Shown here: one piece after another, positions 35,339-44,170 of the stretch
Position numbering within the stretch: position 1 is the stretch's first letter
How the letters are laid out: each line of letters begins with the position of its first letter
Source: Tessaracoccus oleiagri
GTDB taxonomy: Bacteria > Actinomycetota > Actinomycetes > Propionibacteriales > Propionibacteriaceae
Length of the DNA stretch: 64,000 nt
NCBI RefSeq assembly: GCF_900103275.1
Contig: NZ_FNGP01000002.1
Location: 1-64,000, forward strand
Reading direction: 5' to 3'
Position numbers and translations under genes: made by a program
Notes under the pieces: model-generated
Database searches by the model: none
What the model was told of the DNA's origin: nothing
What the model saw: the letters and a program-made list of their open reading frames with translations, nothing else

Positions 35339-35784
35339 GCGCGGGCCTCGGCCGGGAGCGAGGCTTCCTCGTCGGGGCTACGCAGCACGACGCTGCCGAG
35401 GGCGGCGAAGAGCAGGATGAACGCCGCGGTGAGCAGCATGTGGCCGGTGCCGGAGATGCCGGCGAACATCTTGTCGTTGAAGTGGACACCGAGGGTGGTG
35501 AGCGTGCCACGGACGGCCATCATGCCGCCCGTCAGCACGACGCCCAGGTGCCAGGTGATCTCGAAGGCCCTGCTGAACCGCGACGCAGAAAGACGGAAGA
35601 GCCGTTCCAGGACCAGCACGAGCAGACCGGTGAGCATGCCCAGCACGAGCAGATGGGTGTGGACGAGCCCGAGCTGGCTGTCGGGGGCTCCCGGATGGGT
35701 CCGGGTGAGTTCGCGGTAGAACAGTCCCCCGGCGAGCCCGAGTCCGGCGTAGATGGCGCTCGCCCAGTACGCACGACGAAGCAT
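35335..35784 (-). CDS. DUF2871-family membrane protein
   Basis: The 149-residue protein has about four membrane helices (6-24, 43-62, 77-97, 112-132) with the pattern LVHTHLLVLGML and KMFAGISGTGHMLLTA, in which conserved His residues lie within helices and may bind a metal or heme. It resembles DUF2871. It is the first gene of the operon DUF2871-MMPL-kinase-regulator. GGGAGG eight bases before the ATG is a good ribosome binding site, but that site lies in the loop of an inverted repeat (35783-35817) whose stem includes the start codon. Confidence 0.8.
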   Translation of the reverse strand: MLRRAYWASAIYAGLGLAGGLFYRELTRTHPGAPDSQLGLVHTHLLVLGMLTGLLVLVLERLFRLSASRFSRAFEITWHLGVVLTGGMMAVRGTLTTLGVHFNDKMFAGISGTGHMLLTAAFILLFAALGSVVLRSPDEEASLPAEARA

Positions 35785-35817
35785 TGGTGACCTCCCTGTG
35801 TTGGTTGCGTCACCAAT
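35783..35817 (-). repeat. perfect inverted repeat over the DUF2871 start codon
   Basis: ATTGGTGAC and GTCACCAAT form nine-base perfect arms with 17 bases between them. On the transcript the right arm ends in the first two bases of the ATG, and the loop holds the GGGAGG ribosome binding site. This could be an RNA hairpin that controls translation or a dimeric operator for the operon's own response regulator. Confidence 0.7.
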
Positions 35818-35893
35818 TCCAGCCGCCGGCGCCGTCCCGCACATCGCCCGGGCGGTGGGACCTCGGGTCAACCGAATGGTTGAGCCACCTCCG

Positions 35894-36361
35894 CTAGCGC
35901 GCGAGCGCCGCCTTGACCTTCGCCGCGACGACGGAGCCGTCGGCCCGGCCCGATGCCTTGGCGTTGACGGCCTTCATCACCGCCCCCATCTGGCGCATCG
36001 TGGGCTTCTCGCCGTTCTCGGCCTCGACCGCGGCGAGACTCTCCGCAACCAGCGCGTCGAGCTCCTCGTCGGTCAGCATGGCGGGCAGGTACTTGCTCAG
36101 CACCTCGACCTCGACCAGCTCCGCCTCGGCGAGCTCGGGGCGGCCACCCTCGGTGTAGGCCTCGGCGGAGTCCCGACGGGCGCGCACCTCGCGCTGGAGC
36201 ACGCCGATCTCCTCTTCCGGGCTGAGCTCGCGGGCGACGGAGCCCGCCACCTTCTCCTTCTTGAGCGCCGCGATGCCCATCCGCAGCGTCGTGGTCAGGG
36301 TCTTGTCGCGGGCGCGCATCGCGGCCACCATGTCGTCGTGCATCTGCTGTTCGAGGCTCAT
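35894..36361 (-). CDS. GatB/YqeY-domain protein
   Basis: From the ATG at 36361 the protein has 155 residues and matches the YqeY family, related to the C-terminal tRNA-binding part of GatB. KTLTTTLRMGIAALKKEKVA, LPAMLTDEELDALV and the ending MRQMGAVMKAVNAKASGRADG are typical. It may act on tRNA, but the biochemical role is not established. AGGAG precedes the start by seven bases. Confidence 0.9.
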   Translation of the reverse strand: MSLEQQMHDDMVAAMRARDKTLTTTLRMGIAALKKEKVAGSVARELSPEEEIGVLQREVRARRDSAEAYTEGGRPELAEAELVEVEVLSKYLPAMLTDEELDALVAESLAAVEAENGEKPTMRQMGAVMKAVNAKASGRADGSVVAAKVKAALAR

Positions 36362-36423
36362 TGCCAACTCCTGTCGATCGGCTCCATTCTTCCAGAAACC
36401 CATCCCCGCCCATCGCGCTGCAG

Positions 36424-38808
36424 TCACTGCTCCCGCGCAACGTCCTCCGGGTCCGCGTCAGTCCGCCATCCGCGCCAGACCGGGTGCCGAAGCCTCCCGG
36501 AATCCGTCCACTCGGTGTAGCTGACCTCTGCGACGAGATAGGGCTCCACCCAGTGGGCGCCGCGCGCGTCCTTGGCGGGCACGTCGGCGACCGGCGGTGT
36601 CTTGCGCTCGATCCCGGAGAGCACCTCCCGCGAGGCGCGCAATTCCTCGTCGCTGAACCCCGACCCCACCTTCCCGACGTAGGTGAGCCCCCCGTCGGCG
36701 TTCACGGCCATGAGGAGCGACCCCAGCGGCGCGCGGGAGTTCTGCCCCGGCGACCAGCCCACGATGATCACGTCCTGCGTCCGGACGTGCTTCACCTTGA
36801 GCCAGGTCTTTGCGCGCTTCCCGGGCTGGTAGACGCCCGTGTCCCGTTTGGCCACGACCCCCTCCATGCCAAGCTCGCGGCTGATGGCCAGTGCGGCTTC
36901 GGCGTCCTCGCCCAGGCCCTCCGGCACGTGCACGTGCCGCCCTCCCTCACCGAGCAGCGACGCGAGGCGCTCCCGACGCTCCTCGTACGGCACCCGCAGA
37001 AGCGACTCCCCGTCGAGGTGCAGCAGGTCGAACACCATGAGGTGCGCCTTGCCGGGTGTGCTGCCGTGCCGCTGCAGCAGTTCGAAGCGCGGCACACCTC
37101 CCTCGTCGAGGACCACCACTTCGCCGTCGAGCACCACATCGTGGCCCTCCAGGAGGCGCGTGAGCTCCCCGAGTTCCGGGTACTTGGCCGTCAGGTCCAG
37201 CCCGTTGCGGCTGGTGAGGCGGTGAGCTCCCCCGGCCACCTTCGCGATGGCCCGGTATCCGTCCCACTTGATCTCGTGCCGCCAGCCCTCGCCGCGGATG
37301 TCGTCCTCGGTGGCGAGCGTGGCGAGCATGGGCTCGACGTCGGGAAGCCGGCGCAACGCGTCCGGATCGACGTCGGGGGACGGCTCCGCGGGCGTGTCCT
37401 CGGGCTCCGGGTCCATCAGGTGGATGAGCCAGTTCTTCTCGTCGCCACCGAGCTTGGTGGCGATGAGCGCGTACCTACGCGGCACGCCGCCGAGGCCACC
37501 ATCCGGGGCGCCACGCAGGGTGGCGATGACCTCCTTGCCGTCGCGCCACTTCTCGAGCTCGTAGGTGCCGTGGTCCCAGATGGACACCTCGCCCCCGCCG
37601 TACTCACCCTTGGGGATCGTGCCCTCGAAGGTGCCGTACTCGAGGGGGTGGTCCTCGGTCTGGACTGCGAGGTGGTTGTCGGTGCCGCTGGTGGGCGGCC
37701 CCTTGGGGACCGCCCAGGAGACGAGGACGCCGTCGTGCTCGAGCCGGAAGTCGTAGTGCAGCCGGCGGGCGTGGTGCTCCTGGATCACGAAGCTGTTGCC
37801 CGCCCCTTTCGACGGTGGCGCCTCCGGCACCGGCTCCGGCGTGCGCGCGGCGTCGCGCATGGAGCGATACTTCCGCAGCCGGTCCGGGCCCGCGTCGGGT
37901 GGCGCGTCCGTCCCCTGGTCCGGCAACAGCTTGGCCAGCGGATCGGCCCCGGTCTCCAGTCGGCGCAGCACGTCGGCGAAGTCCAGTTGGCGGAGGTCCT
38001 CGTCGATCTCGTCCCACTCGCGGGGCGCGGCGACGGTCGGGTGCGTGCGCCCGCGCAGCGAGTAGGGGGCGATGGTGGTCTTGCTGCCGTTGTTCTGACT
38101 CCAGTCCAGGAGGATCTTCCCCTCGCGAAGGGTCTTGGTCATGTCGCTCACGACGAGGTCGGGGCGCAGCTTCTCCAGCTGGCGCGCGATCTCGCGGGCC
38201 AGCTCGGCGGCGTCGTCGGAGGTCATCGACCCGTCGAGCCCCGCGTAGAGGTGGATGCCCTTGCTGCCGCTCGTCACGGGCACGGACTCGAAGCCGATGC
38301 CCTGCAGCACCTCCCGCAGGAGGTGTGCGAGCTCCACCAGTTGGGGGACGGTGGAGCCCGGGCCGGGGTCGAGGTCCAGGACGAGCCGGTCCGGGTTCTG
38401 GGGCCGCAGGTCCTCGTCGAACCGCCACTGCGGCACGTGCAACTCCAGCGCGGCGAGTTGCCCAAGCCAGGTGAGCGTGGCGGCGTCGTCGATGAGCGGA
38501 TAGGTGTTGGGCCCTCCGCCGTGTTCGATGACCGCGGTGGCCACCCAGTCGGGCGTCGAACGGGTCTGCAGGTTCTTCTCGAAGAACGAGCTGCCGGTCG
38601 CCTCGTCGGTGCCGACTCCGTTGGGCCACCGCTTCCTGGTCGCAGGACGGCGCCGCGCATGCGGGACGAACCACCGGGCGATGTGCTGGTAGTAGGCGAT
38701 GACCTCGCCCTTCGTGGTGCCCGTGGCCGGGTAGAGCACCTTGTCGACGTTGGTCACCCGGATCCGGCGACCCTCAACCTCGATCTGGTGCGCGCTCGTC
38801 GCTGCCAT
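36424..38808 (-). CDS. ligD: ATP-dependent DNA ligase LigD (polymerase-phosphoesterase-ligase)
   Basis: LigD is the multifunctional enzyme of bacterial non-homologous end joining. The 794-residue protein has the POL-PE-LIG order known from mycobacteria. The primase-like polymerase (about 10-300) has catalytic Asp145 and Asp147 in LVLDLDPG and Asp222 in VVSDMTK. The 3'-phosphoesterase (about 338-470) has HHARRLHYDFRLE and EDHPLEYG. The ligase (about 490-794) has Lys514 in motif I (EIKWDGYRA) and EGVVAKR. The ATG at 38808 gives a good N-terminus. The usual partner gene ku is not in this window. Confidence 0.94.
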   Translation of the reverse strand: MAATSAHQIEVEGRRIRVTNVDKVLYPATGTTKGEVIAYYQHIARWFVPHARRRPATRKRWPNGVGTDEATGSSFFEKNLQTRSTPDWVATAVIEHGGGPNTYPLIDDAATLTWLGQLAALELHVPQWRFDEDLRPQNPDRLVLDLDPGPGSTVPQLVELAHLLREVLQGIGFESVPVTSGSKGIHLYAGLDGSMTSDDAAELAREIARQLEKLRPDLVVSDMTKTLREGKILLDWSQNNGSKTTIAPYSLRGRTHPTVAAPREWDEIDEDLRQLDFADVLRRLETGADPLAKLLPDQGTDAPPDAGPDRLRKYRSMRDAARTPEPVPEAPPSKGAGNSFVIQEHHARRLHYDFRLEHDGVLVSWAVPKGPPTSGTDNHLAVQTEDHPLEYGTFEGTIPKGEYGGGEVSIWDHGTYELEKWRDGKEVIATLRGAPDGGLGGVPRRYALIATKLGGDEKNWLIHLMDPEPEDTPAEPSPDVDPDALRRLPDVEPMLATLATEDDIRGEGWRHEIKWDGYRAIAKVAGGAHRLTSRNGLDLTAKYPELGELTRLLEGHDVVLDGEVVVLDEGGVPRFELLQRHGSTPGKAHLMVFDLLHLDGESLLRVPYEERRERLASLLGEGGRHVHVPEGLGEDAEAALAISRELGMEGVVAKRDTGVYQPGKRAKTWLKVKHVRTQDVIIVGWSPGQNSRAPLGSLLMAVNADGGLTYVGKVGSGFSDEELRASREVLSGIERKTPPVADVPAKDARGAHWVEPYLVAEVSYTEWTDSGRLRHPVWRGWRTDADPEDVAREQ

Positions 38809-38885
38809 CGGCCTCCTTCCACCACCTCGAATCTTGCCCCCTGCGGCGGGCACTCCGTGGCCGCGGGCAACGGAAGGCACCAGGG

Positions 38886-40244
38886 CTAGGCGAGATTCAG
38901 CACTGCGGCCGCGATGGAGAAGTAGATCACGAGACCGGTGGCGTCGCAGAAGGTGGAGATGAAGGGGTTGGAGAACACGGCGGGATCCGCGCCGACCTTC
39001 CGGGCGACGAGCGGCATCAGCCCGCCCACGACCGCCGACATCGTGCACACCGACAGCAGCGTGAGCCCGATCACCAGCCCGATCGGCAGCCCGTAGACGA
39101 GGCTCGCGAGCCCGAAGCCGACGGCCCCCAGCACCGTGCCCAGCACCGCTCCGACCCGCAACTCGCGCCACACGACGCGCGGCAGGTCGCGGACCCGCAC
39201 CTCCCCCACGGCAAGGGCCCTCGTCACGGTCGTCGCCGCCTGGTTGCCCGTGTTGCCTCCGGTCCCGGTGAGGAGCGGGATGAACAGCGCGAGCACCACG
39301 ACCTGCTCGAGCCGCGCCTCGTACAACTCGAGCACCTGGACGGTCAGGATGGCGGACACACCGAGGACCAGCAGCCACACGATCCGGCTCCGCACGATGC
39401 GCCAGATCGGCGCGGCGAGGTACGACCCGGCGAACGTCTCCGCGCCGCCCGATCGGGCCGCGTCCTCCGCGTCCTCCTCCTCCATGATGGCGACCGCGTC
39501 GTCGAAGGTGAGGATGCCGACCACCCGTTGCTCGTCGTCGACGATCGGCATCGCGAGCAGCTTGTCGGCGAGGAACCGGCGTGCGACGTCCTCGCGACGG
39601 GCCACCGCCGGCGCGCTGGAGGCCTCCCGCATGATGGAGCCGACGAGCGCGTCCGGCTCCGTCGCCAATAGGCGACGCAGCCCCACCACCCCACGCAGCT
39701 GACGGGAGTCGTTCACGACCGGCAGGAGGTAGATCGTCTCGGCGTGGTCGATACGGCCGCGCACACGGGCGAGCGCCTCCCGCACGGGGGAGCCCTCGTG
39801 GAGGGTGACGACCTCGGGCGACATGTAGCGCCCGATCGAGTCGCGAGGGTAGCCGAGGACGGCCGTCGTCATGCGCCGTTCCTCGGGGTCCAGTCCGCGC
39901 ATCAGCCGGTCGGCGACGGAGGCCGGCAGCTGGTCGAACAGCTGGGCGCGATCGTCGGGGTCCAGGTCCTCGATGAGGTCCGCGATCTCCGAGCTGCGCA
40001 GGGCGTGGATGAGATCCGCTTGGTCCGCCGGGGCCAGGTCCTCGAACACGTCGAGTGCGGTGTCCTTGTCCAGCACCCGGTAGAGAATGGCGGCCTGGTT
40101 GCTCGGAACGCTCCTCAGCACGTACAGGAGCTCACTCGTGGGCAGCGTGGCGGCGAGATCCGCCAGCCTCCTGAGCTCCTGCTCGGAGGCCGTGCCCCGC
40201 TCGAGGAGATTGGTGACGCTCGCCACATCGGCCGGTTGGGTCAT
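38886..40244 (-). CDS. mgtE: magnesium transporter MgtE
   Basis: The 452-residue homodimeric Mg2+ channel has, in order, an N-terminal MgtE domain of helical repeats (LAPADQADLIHALR), two CBS domains (about 135-250) that sense cytoplasmic Mg2+, and five membrane helices. The pore motif PLLTGTGGNTGNQAATTVTRALA is present, as is the helix ending NPFISTFCDATGLVIYFSIA. The start at 40244 follows AGGGG. A magnesium riboswitch was looked for in the 40-base gap before the divergent nitrobindin gene; there is no room for one. Confidence 0.95.
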   Translation of the reverse strand: MTQPADVASVTNLLERGTASEQELRRLADLAATLPTSELLYVLRSVPSNQAAILYRVLDKDTALDVFEDLAPADQADLIHALRSSEIADLIEDLDPDDRAQLFDQLPASVADRLMRGLDPEERRMTTAVLGYPRDSIGRYMSPEVVTLHEGSPVREALARVRGRIDHAETIYLLPVVNDSRQLRGVVGLRRLLATEPDALVGSIMREASSAPAVARREDVARRFLADKLLAMPIVDDEQRVVGILTFDDAVAIMEEEDAEDAARSGGAETFAGSYLAAPIWRIVRSRIVWLLVLGVSAILTVQVLELYEARLEQVVVLALFIPLLTGTGGNTGNQAATTVTRALAVGEVRVRDLPRVVWRELRVGAVLGTVLGAVGFGLASLVYGLPIGLVIGLTLLSVCTMSAVVGGLMPLVARKVGADPAVFSNPFISTFCDATGLVIYFSIAAAVLNLA

Positions 40245-40286
40245 GGCCCCTCCTTCGCTCGGATGCGCCCGTTGTAGGTTACCCAC

Positions 40287-40757
40287 ATGGCACTTCACGC
40301 AGGACTGCAGCCAGTGGCGGCGCTGATCGGGACGTGGGAGGGGGACGGCTTCGGCCGCTACCCGACGATCGAGGACTTCAGCTACCGCGAACAGCTGACG
40401 TTCACGGACATCGGCAAGCCGTTCCTGCACTATGCCCAGCGGACGTGGGCCCCGGACGGGCGCCCGCTGCACGTCGAGACCGGGTACCTACGCATCCCGG
40501 GCGACGGCCGGGCCGAGTTCGTCATCGCGCAGCCCACCGGCCAGACGGAGCTGGCCGAGGGAAGGGTCGTCGTGGGCGAGTCCGTGGAGCTGCTGCTCGA
40601 GGGGCGCATCCAGAATTCCGCCAGCGCGAAGCAGGTGGACGCCACCGCACGCACCTACCGCCTCTCGGGCGACGCACTGTCGACGACTTTCGACATGGCG
40701 GCCGTCGGCCAGCCCATGGGTCGGCACCTGCAGAGCGAGCTTCGCAGGACGGGCTAG
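40287..40757 (+). CDS. nitrobindin-like heme-binding beta-barrel protein
   Basis: The 156-residue protein belongs to the nitrobindin (DUF1794/THAP4-like) family of ten-stranded barrels that bind heme and react with nitric oxide or peroxynitrite. The family signature GTWEGDGFGRYPTI is at about 15-28, and the C-terminal helix GQPMGRHLQSELRRTG contains the His that serves as proximal heme ligand. It is cytosolic and diverges from mgtE. Confidence 0.88.
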   Translation: MALHAGLQPVAALIGTWEGDGFGRYPTIEDFSYREQLTFTDIGKPFLHYAQRTWAPDGRPLHVETGYLRIPGDGRAEFVIAQPTGQTELAEGRVVVGESVELLLEGRIQNSASAKQVDATARTYRLSGDALSTTFDMAAVGQPMGRHLQSELRRTG

Positions 40758-40758
40758 C

Positions 40759-41526
40759 TCATCCGTCCAAGGCCGAGGGGAGCTGTGCCCGCGCCAGCAG
40801 CGGCACCTGGCAGAAGATGACCGAGAAGGCGCTGCAGCCGAGGTTCGTGGTGCCCAGGGACTGCTCGCGGACCAGCACGAGCACCGTCTCGCCGGCCAGG
40901 CTCCGGTCGTCCAGGTTGCCCTCCGAGTGCAGCGCGAACCGGCTGTCGAGCGTCTCCTCGGCATACGGGTCGAGGCTCCGGCACCGGTCGGTGCCCGGCT
41001 CTTGCAGGTCTGCGGTCAGCCGGACGCTGCGGTCGCCCGTCGGGGAGCCCCAGGGCTGCTCGTAGAGCCACAGGCATCCCCGGGACTGGTGGGCGGGAAT
41101 GGGGTCGCCGAGCACCATCACGCGCACCTCCGCGGGGACGAGCGCGAGGGCGGCCCTCGCCTCCCGCTCGCCCGAGACCGCGAACACCTCTGTGCGCCGC
41201 ATCGAACAGGAATGCAGGTGGTCGTAGGCGAACCAGCCGCCCAGTTGCGGGTGGACACGGCAGGCGACCTCCTGCCGCCAGCCGACGGGAGCGCCGAGCA
41301 CCGGCTCGAGGGTACCGCGCGCCTGGGCGCCCCACGCCTCGGTGTCAGGCAGGGCGCGGGCGTAGGCACGGTCGGCCGCGTCCCCGGCCCTCACCTGGTT
41401 GCACACGTTGATGAGGCCCCGCACGCCGAGGTACAGCACCACCGCGGCGGCCAGGACGAGCGCGATCATCCCCAGCACGCGCCAGCCGCGGTGGCGGCGC
41501 CTCGTGCTCCCTCCCTCCACCGGCAT
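40759..41526 (-). CDS. membrane-anchored protein of unknown function
   Basis: The 255-residue protein has a basic N-terminus (TRRRHRGWR), a single transmembrane helix at about 17-37 and an external domain with several Cys (CNQ, CRVHP, HSCSMR, CLWLY, CRSL, GCSAF, FCQ), so disulfides are likely. The family was not recognised. Its stop lies one base after that of the convergent nitrobindin gene. It is downstream of the sialidase gene but separated from it by a strong hairpin. Confidence 0.6.
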   Translation of the reverse strand: MPVEGGSTRRRHRGWRVLGMIALVLAAAVVLYLGVRGLINVCNQVRAGDAADRAYARALPDTEAWGAQARGTLEPVLGAPVGWRQEVACRVHPQLGGWFAYDHLHSCSMRRTEVFAVSGEREARAALALVPAEVRVMVLGDPIPAHQSRGCLWLYEQPWGSPTGDRSVRLTADLQEPGTDRCRSLDPYAEETLDSRFALHSEGNLDDRSLAGETVLVLVREQSLGTTNLGCSAFSVIFCQVPLLARAQLPSALDG

Positions 41527-41601
41527 GGGGACAACCTATTCCGGATGCCTTGCCCGCGCCGGGCTTTTGCGCCACATCCGCCCCTCCCGGACGAACGAAC
41601 G

Positions 41602-41634
41602 GCGCGCCGCCCACCGATGCGGTGGACGGCGCGC
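41602..41634 (-). terminator. strong hairpin after the sialidase gene
   Basis: GCGCGCCG and CGGCGCGC form an eight-base stem extended by CACCG/CGGTG around an ATG loop. No clear uridine tract follows on the minus strand, so termination may be inefficient, as is common in high-GC genomes. Confidence 0.6.
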
Positions 41635-41658
41635 TGCAGGATGGGCGACGTGGGCGGC

Positions 41659-44079
41659 TCAGCCGTTCTTCCCGCCCTTCGTCGGGGCCCCGTTGGGGTT
41701 GCCGTGCGCGAAGTTCGGCGTCGGCACGGCGTCGTCCGGGACCAGGCCCTGGACGCCGAGCTCGGCGGCGGAAGCGAACACACGGTTGCTCTGGTCCCCG
41801 TAGGTGCTGAGGATCCTCAACCGGACGTAGCCGGCCGTGCCGGCCAGCGCCACGGACTGCACATCGCCCGTGTTGGCCCACTGGCCCTGCTCCACCAGTT
41901 CGAGCGAGGCGAGGTCGTCGCCCGTGTACACCTCGTAGCCGGCGATGCGGCCGTTCGAGCCGCTCGGCCGCGGGCTGTACCGCAGGGCAGCGAGTTCACC
42001 GGCGTCCGCCGGGAGCCGCAGGTCGATGTCGAGCGGCAACGCCACCGAGGACCCCCAAGGGCTGTGCCACAGCGTGTTCACGTCGCCGTCGAACATCTTG
42101 GAGGGATCCTCACCGGGCTGGTACGGCAGTTCGCTCACCAGCTCGACGTCGAGCGCCCGGGTCGGGTGCTGACCGGGGAGCAACATGATCCCGACCTCGA
42201 GCTGGCCCGTCGACGTCAGCTCACCCTGCGACGCGGTGGCGCGGAACGTGGCGACTCCCGGGTCGGTCGACTCGGGCACGGTGACCGGCACCTCGACGGT
42301 CGCGGTGCCGTCGGCGGGGATGGTCACCGGCGCCACCTCACCGACGGTCCAGCCTGCGGGGCCGGTGACCGCGAAGTCGACGGTGCGCTCCTCGGCGGAC
42401 AGGTTCGTCAGCGTGAACTCGACGTCGTTCTTGCCGCGGTGGACGCGCTGCTCCTCCCCGGAGATCTTCACCGGCAGGTAGTCGAGCCAGTCGAGCGAGA
42501 CCTGCATGTACTGGATCGACGGGCCCTGGCCCTCGTACAGCAGGCCGTACGTGCCGGGCTCGCTCAGCGGGGTGAGGGTGGAGTAGGCCATGTCGCCCGG
42601 GGCGAACACCTTGGACGCCGACCACGTCGCGCCGTCGTCCAAGGAGAGACGGACGGTGCCGTTGGTGCGGCTGGAACTGCTGTTGGCGTTGGAGAACAGG
42701 AGCATCGCCGCCTCGTCGGATCCCTGCGCCGCCTCGGGGTAGGCGCGGATGATCGACGCGTTGTTGCGCGGGTCGACGAGGGTGTGGTCGATCGTGACCT
42801 CGCCGTAGGTGTGGCCGCCGTCGGTGGACAGCGCCACCTTCCGGCCACCGACCGCGTCGGAGCGGCGGGAGTTCAGCATGACGGTGCCGTCGGAGAGCTC
42901 CACGACCTTGTTCTCGTCCATGCCGGTGCCGACGGGCTCGCCCACCTGCCAGGTGGCGCCGTGGTCGTCGGAGTAGACGGAGACGGCCCGGTAGGTCGCG
43001 GGTTCCACCGTGGCGATGGTGTACTGCTGCAGCAGGCGACCGGCGTGCTCGCCGTAGCGCAGCTGGATGCCCTCGCCGGAGGCGGCGAACCGGCTGCGCC
43101 AGTTGGCGACGTCAGCGGTGATGTCCGCGGTGATGTTGCGTGGCTCGGACCACGTCAGTCCGTTGTCGGTCGAGTGCACGACGACCGCGTGCAGGACGTT
43201 GCGCTGGTCGGGATCGACGCCGGGCTGGGATGCCTGGAAGCTCACGTCGTAGGACTTGACGAAGAAGTTGAAGATCGTCCCGGTCTCGCGGTCGACGACG
43301 TAGGACGGGTCGGAGTAACCGAAGCGGCCGGTCGTCGCGTCGCCGCGGAAACCGGCAGCGATCGTCGTCGGGTCGCCCCACGACTTGCCACCGTCGGTGG
43401 AGATGCGCTGGATGATGGAGTTGGCCTGCGGCGCGTCCTGGCAGGACCCGGGACGGCCGTCCCACGAGGCGAGGAGCCAACCGTTGGGGGCCTCGGTCAG
43501 CGCCGGGATGCGGTGGCAGGTGAAACCGAAGTCGCCGGGACCGGCCAGCTTGCGCGGCTCTCCCTCGACGAGTTCGGGCCATTCGAACGGGACCGGCTCA
43601 CCGGCGGCGACGCGGGTGGTGACGGTGATCGTCGGGTACTCCGTGCCCGAGACGCCGAGCGGTGACCAGTGGGTGGAGAAGGTGGCTTCCCCGGCCGCGA
43701 CGTCCTCGGCGGTGATGGTGTAGGTGATCTCCTGCACGGAGGAGGCGGTGTACCCGCAGTTGTACCTCCCTGCGGTGCCGGCTGGAAGGTTCCGCCAGTT
43801 GCAGGCGGCCGCGTTCACGACTTCGTCCGACGTGACCCGCATGTTGGTGATCTCGGGGAGGTTGGCCTCGACCCGGTAGGCGAGACGCAGGACGTCGCCC
43901 TCGGCGTAGACCTCGTTCTGGTTGGCGATGCCGGTGAGTCGCACCTGGCCCCAGGATCCGGTGGCCCATTCGCCGACCGCCACCTCCTGAGCCTGTGCCA
44001 CACCGGTGGGCAACACCATCGCGAGGGCGGCCAGCACTGCCAGCCAGCCCTTCCACACTCTTCGTGCTCCAGTTCGCAT
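41659..44079 (-). CDS. secreted exo-alpha-sialidase
   Basis: The 806-residue protein cleaves terminal sialic acids from glycans. A Sec signal peptide ends near AQA at 28-30. A beta domain (about 35-165) precedes the six-bladed propeller, which has HRIPAL at 189-194 (catalytic arginine) and five Asp boxes: STDGGKSW, STDNGLTW, YSDDHGATW, STDGGHTY and SLDDGATW. After it comes an alpha-galactosidase NEW3-like beta sandwich (about 565-655, LTNLSAEERTVDFAVTGPAGW) and a C-terminal F5/8-type carbohydrate-binding domain (about 665-790). No sorting signal or membrane anchor is present, so it is probably released. No sialic acid uptake or catabolism genes flank it. Confidence 0.93.
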   Translation of the reverse strand: MRTGARRVWKGWLAVLAALAMVLPTGVAQAQEVAVGEWATGSWGQVRLTGIANQNEVYAEGDVLRLAYRVEANLPEITNMRVTSDEVVNAAACNWRNLPAGTAGRYNCGYTASSVQEITYTITAEDVAAGEATFSTHWSPLGVSGTEYPTITVTTRVAAGEPVPFEWPELVEGEPRKLAGPGDFGFTCHRIPALTEAPNGWLLASWDGRPGSCQDAPQANSIIQRISTDGGKSWGDPTTIAAGFRGDATTGRFGYSDPSYVVDRETGTIFNFFVKSYDVSFQASQPGVDPDQRNVLHAVVVHSTDNGLTWSEPRNITADITADVANWRSRFAASGEGIQLRYGEHAGRLLQQYTIATVEPATYRAVSVYSDDHGATWQVGEPVGTGMDENKVVELSDGTVMLNSRRSDAVGGRKVALSTDGGHTYGEVTIDHTLVDPRNNASIIRAYPEAAQGSDEAAMLLFSNANSSSSRTNGTVRLSLDDGATWSASKVFAPGDMAYSTLTPLSEPGTYGLLYEGQGPSIQYMQVSLDWLDYLPVKISGEEQRVHRGKNDVEFTLTNLSAEERTVDFAVTGPAGWTVGEVAPVTIPADGTATVEVPVTVPESTDPGVATFRATASQGELTSTGQLEVGIMLLPGQHPTRALDVELVSELPYQPGEDPSKMFDGDVNTLWHSPWGSSVALPLDIDLRLPADAGELAALRYSPRPSGSNGRIAGYEVYTGDDLASLELVEQGQWANTGDVQSVALAGTAGYVRLRILSTYGDQSNRVFASAAELGVQGLVPDDAVPTPNFAHGNPNGAPTKGGKNG

Positions 44080-44122
44080 GTCATCCTCTCTGATGGCCGC
44101 CCCTCGTCGGGCGGATCTCCCC

Positions 44123-44151
44123 ATCCTCATCGGACGTATGACGTCTGTCAA
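44123..44151 (-). promoter_or_regulatory. candidate promoter of the sialidase gene
   Basis: On the minus strand TTGACA (44151-44146), a 17-base spacer and GAGGAT (44128-44123) lie about 45 bases upstream of the start. The -35 box is perfect, the -10 box weak. AGAGAGG before the ATG is the ribosome binding site. Confidence 0.5.
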
Positions 44152-44170
44152 CGTCCGCGTCGTCAAACGA

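Noticed and set aside
40245..40286. Magnesium riboswitch before mgtE
   Set aside because: Only about 40 bases separate mgtE from the divergent gene, too short for a known magnesium riboswitch.
40432..43665. Very long open frame (over 1,000 codons) on the plus strand opposite the sialidase gene
   Set aside because: It is an antisense shadow of a high-GC gene: low-complexity Arg/Gly/Val-rich translation, no recognisable motifs, while the minus strand encodes a full sialidase with signal peptide and Asp boxes.
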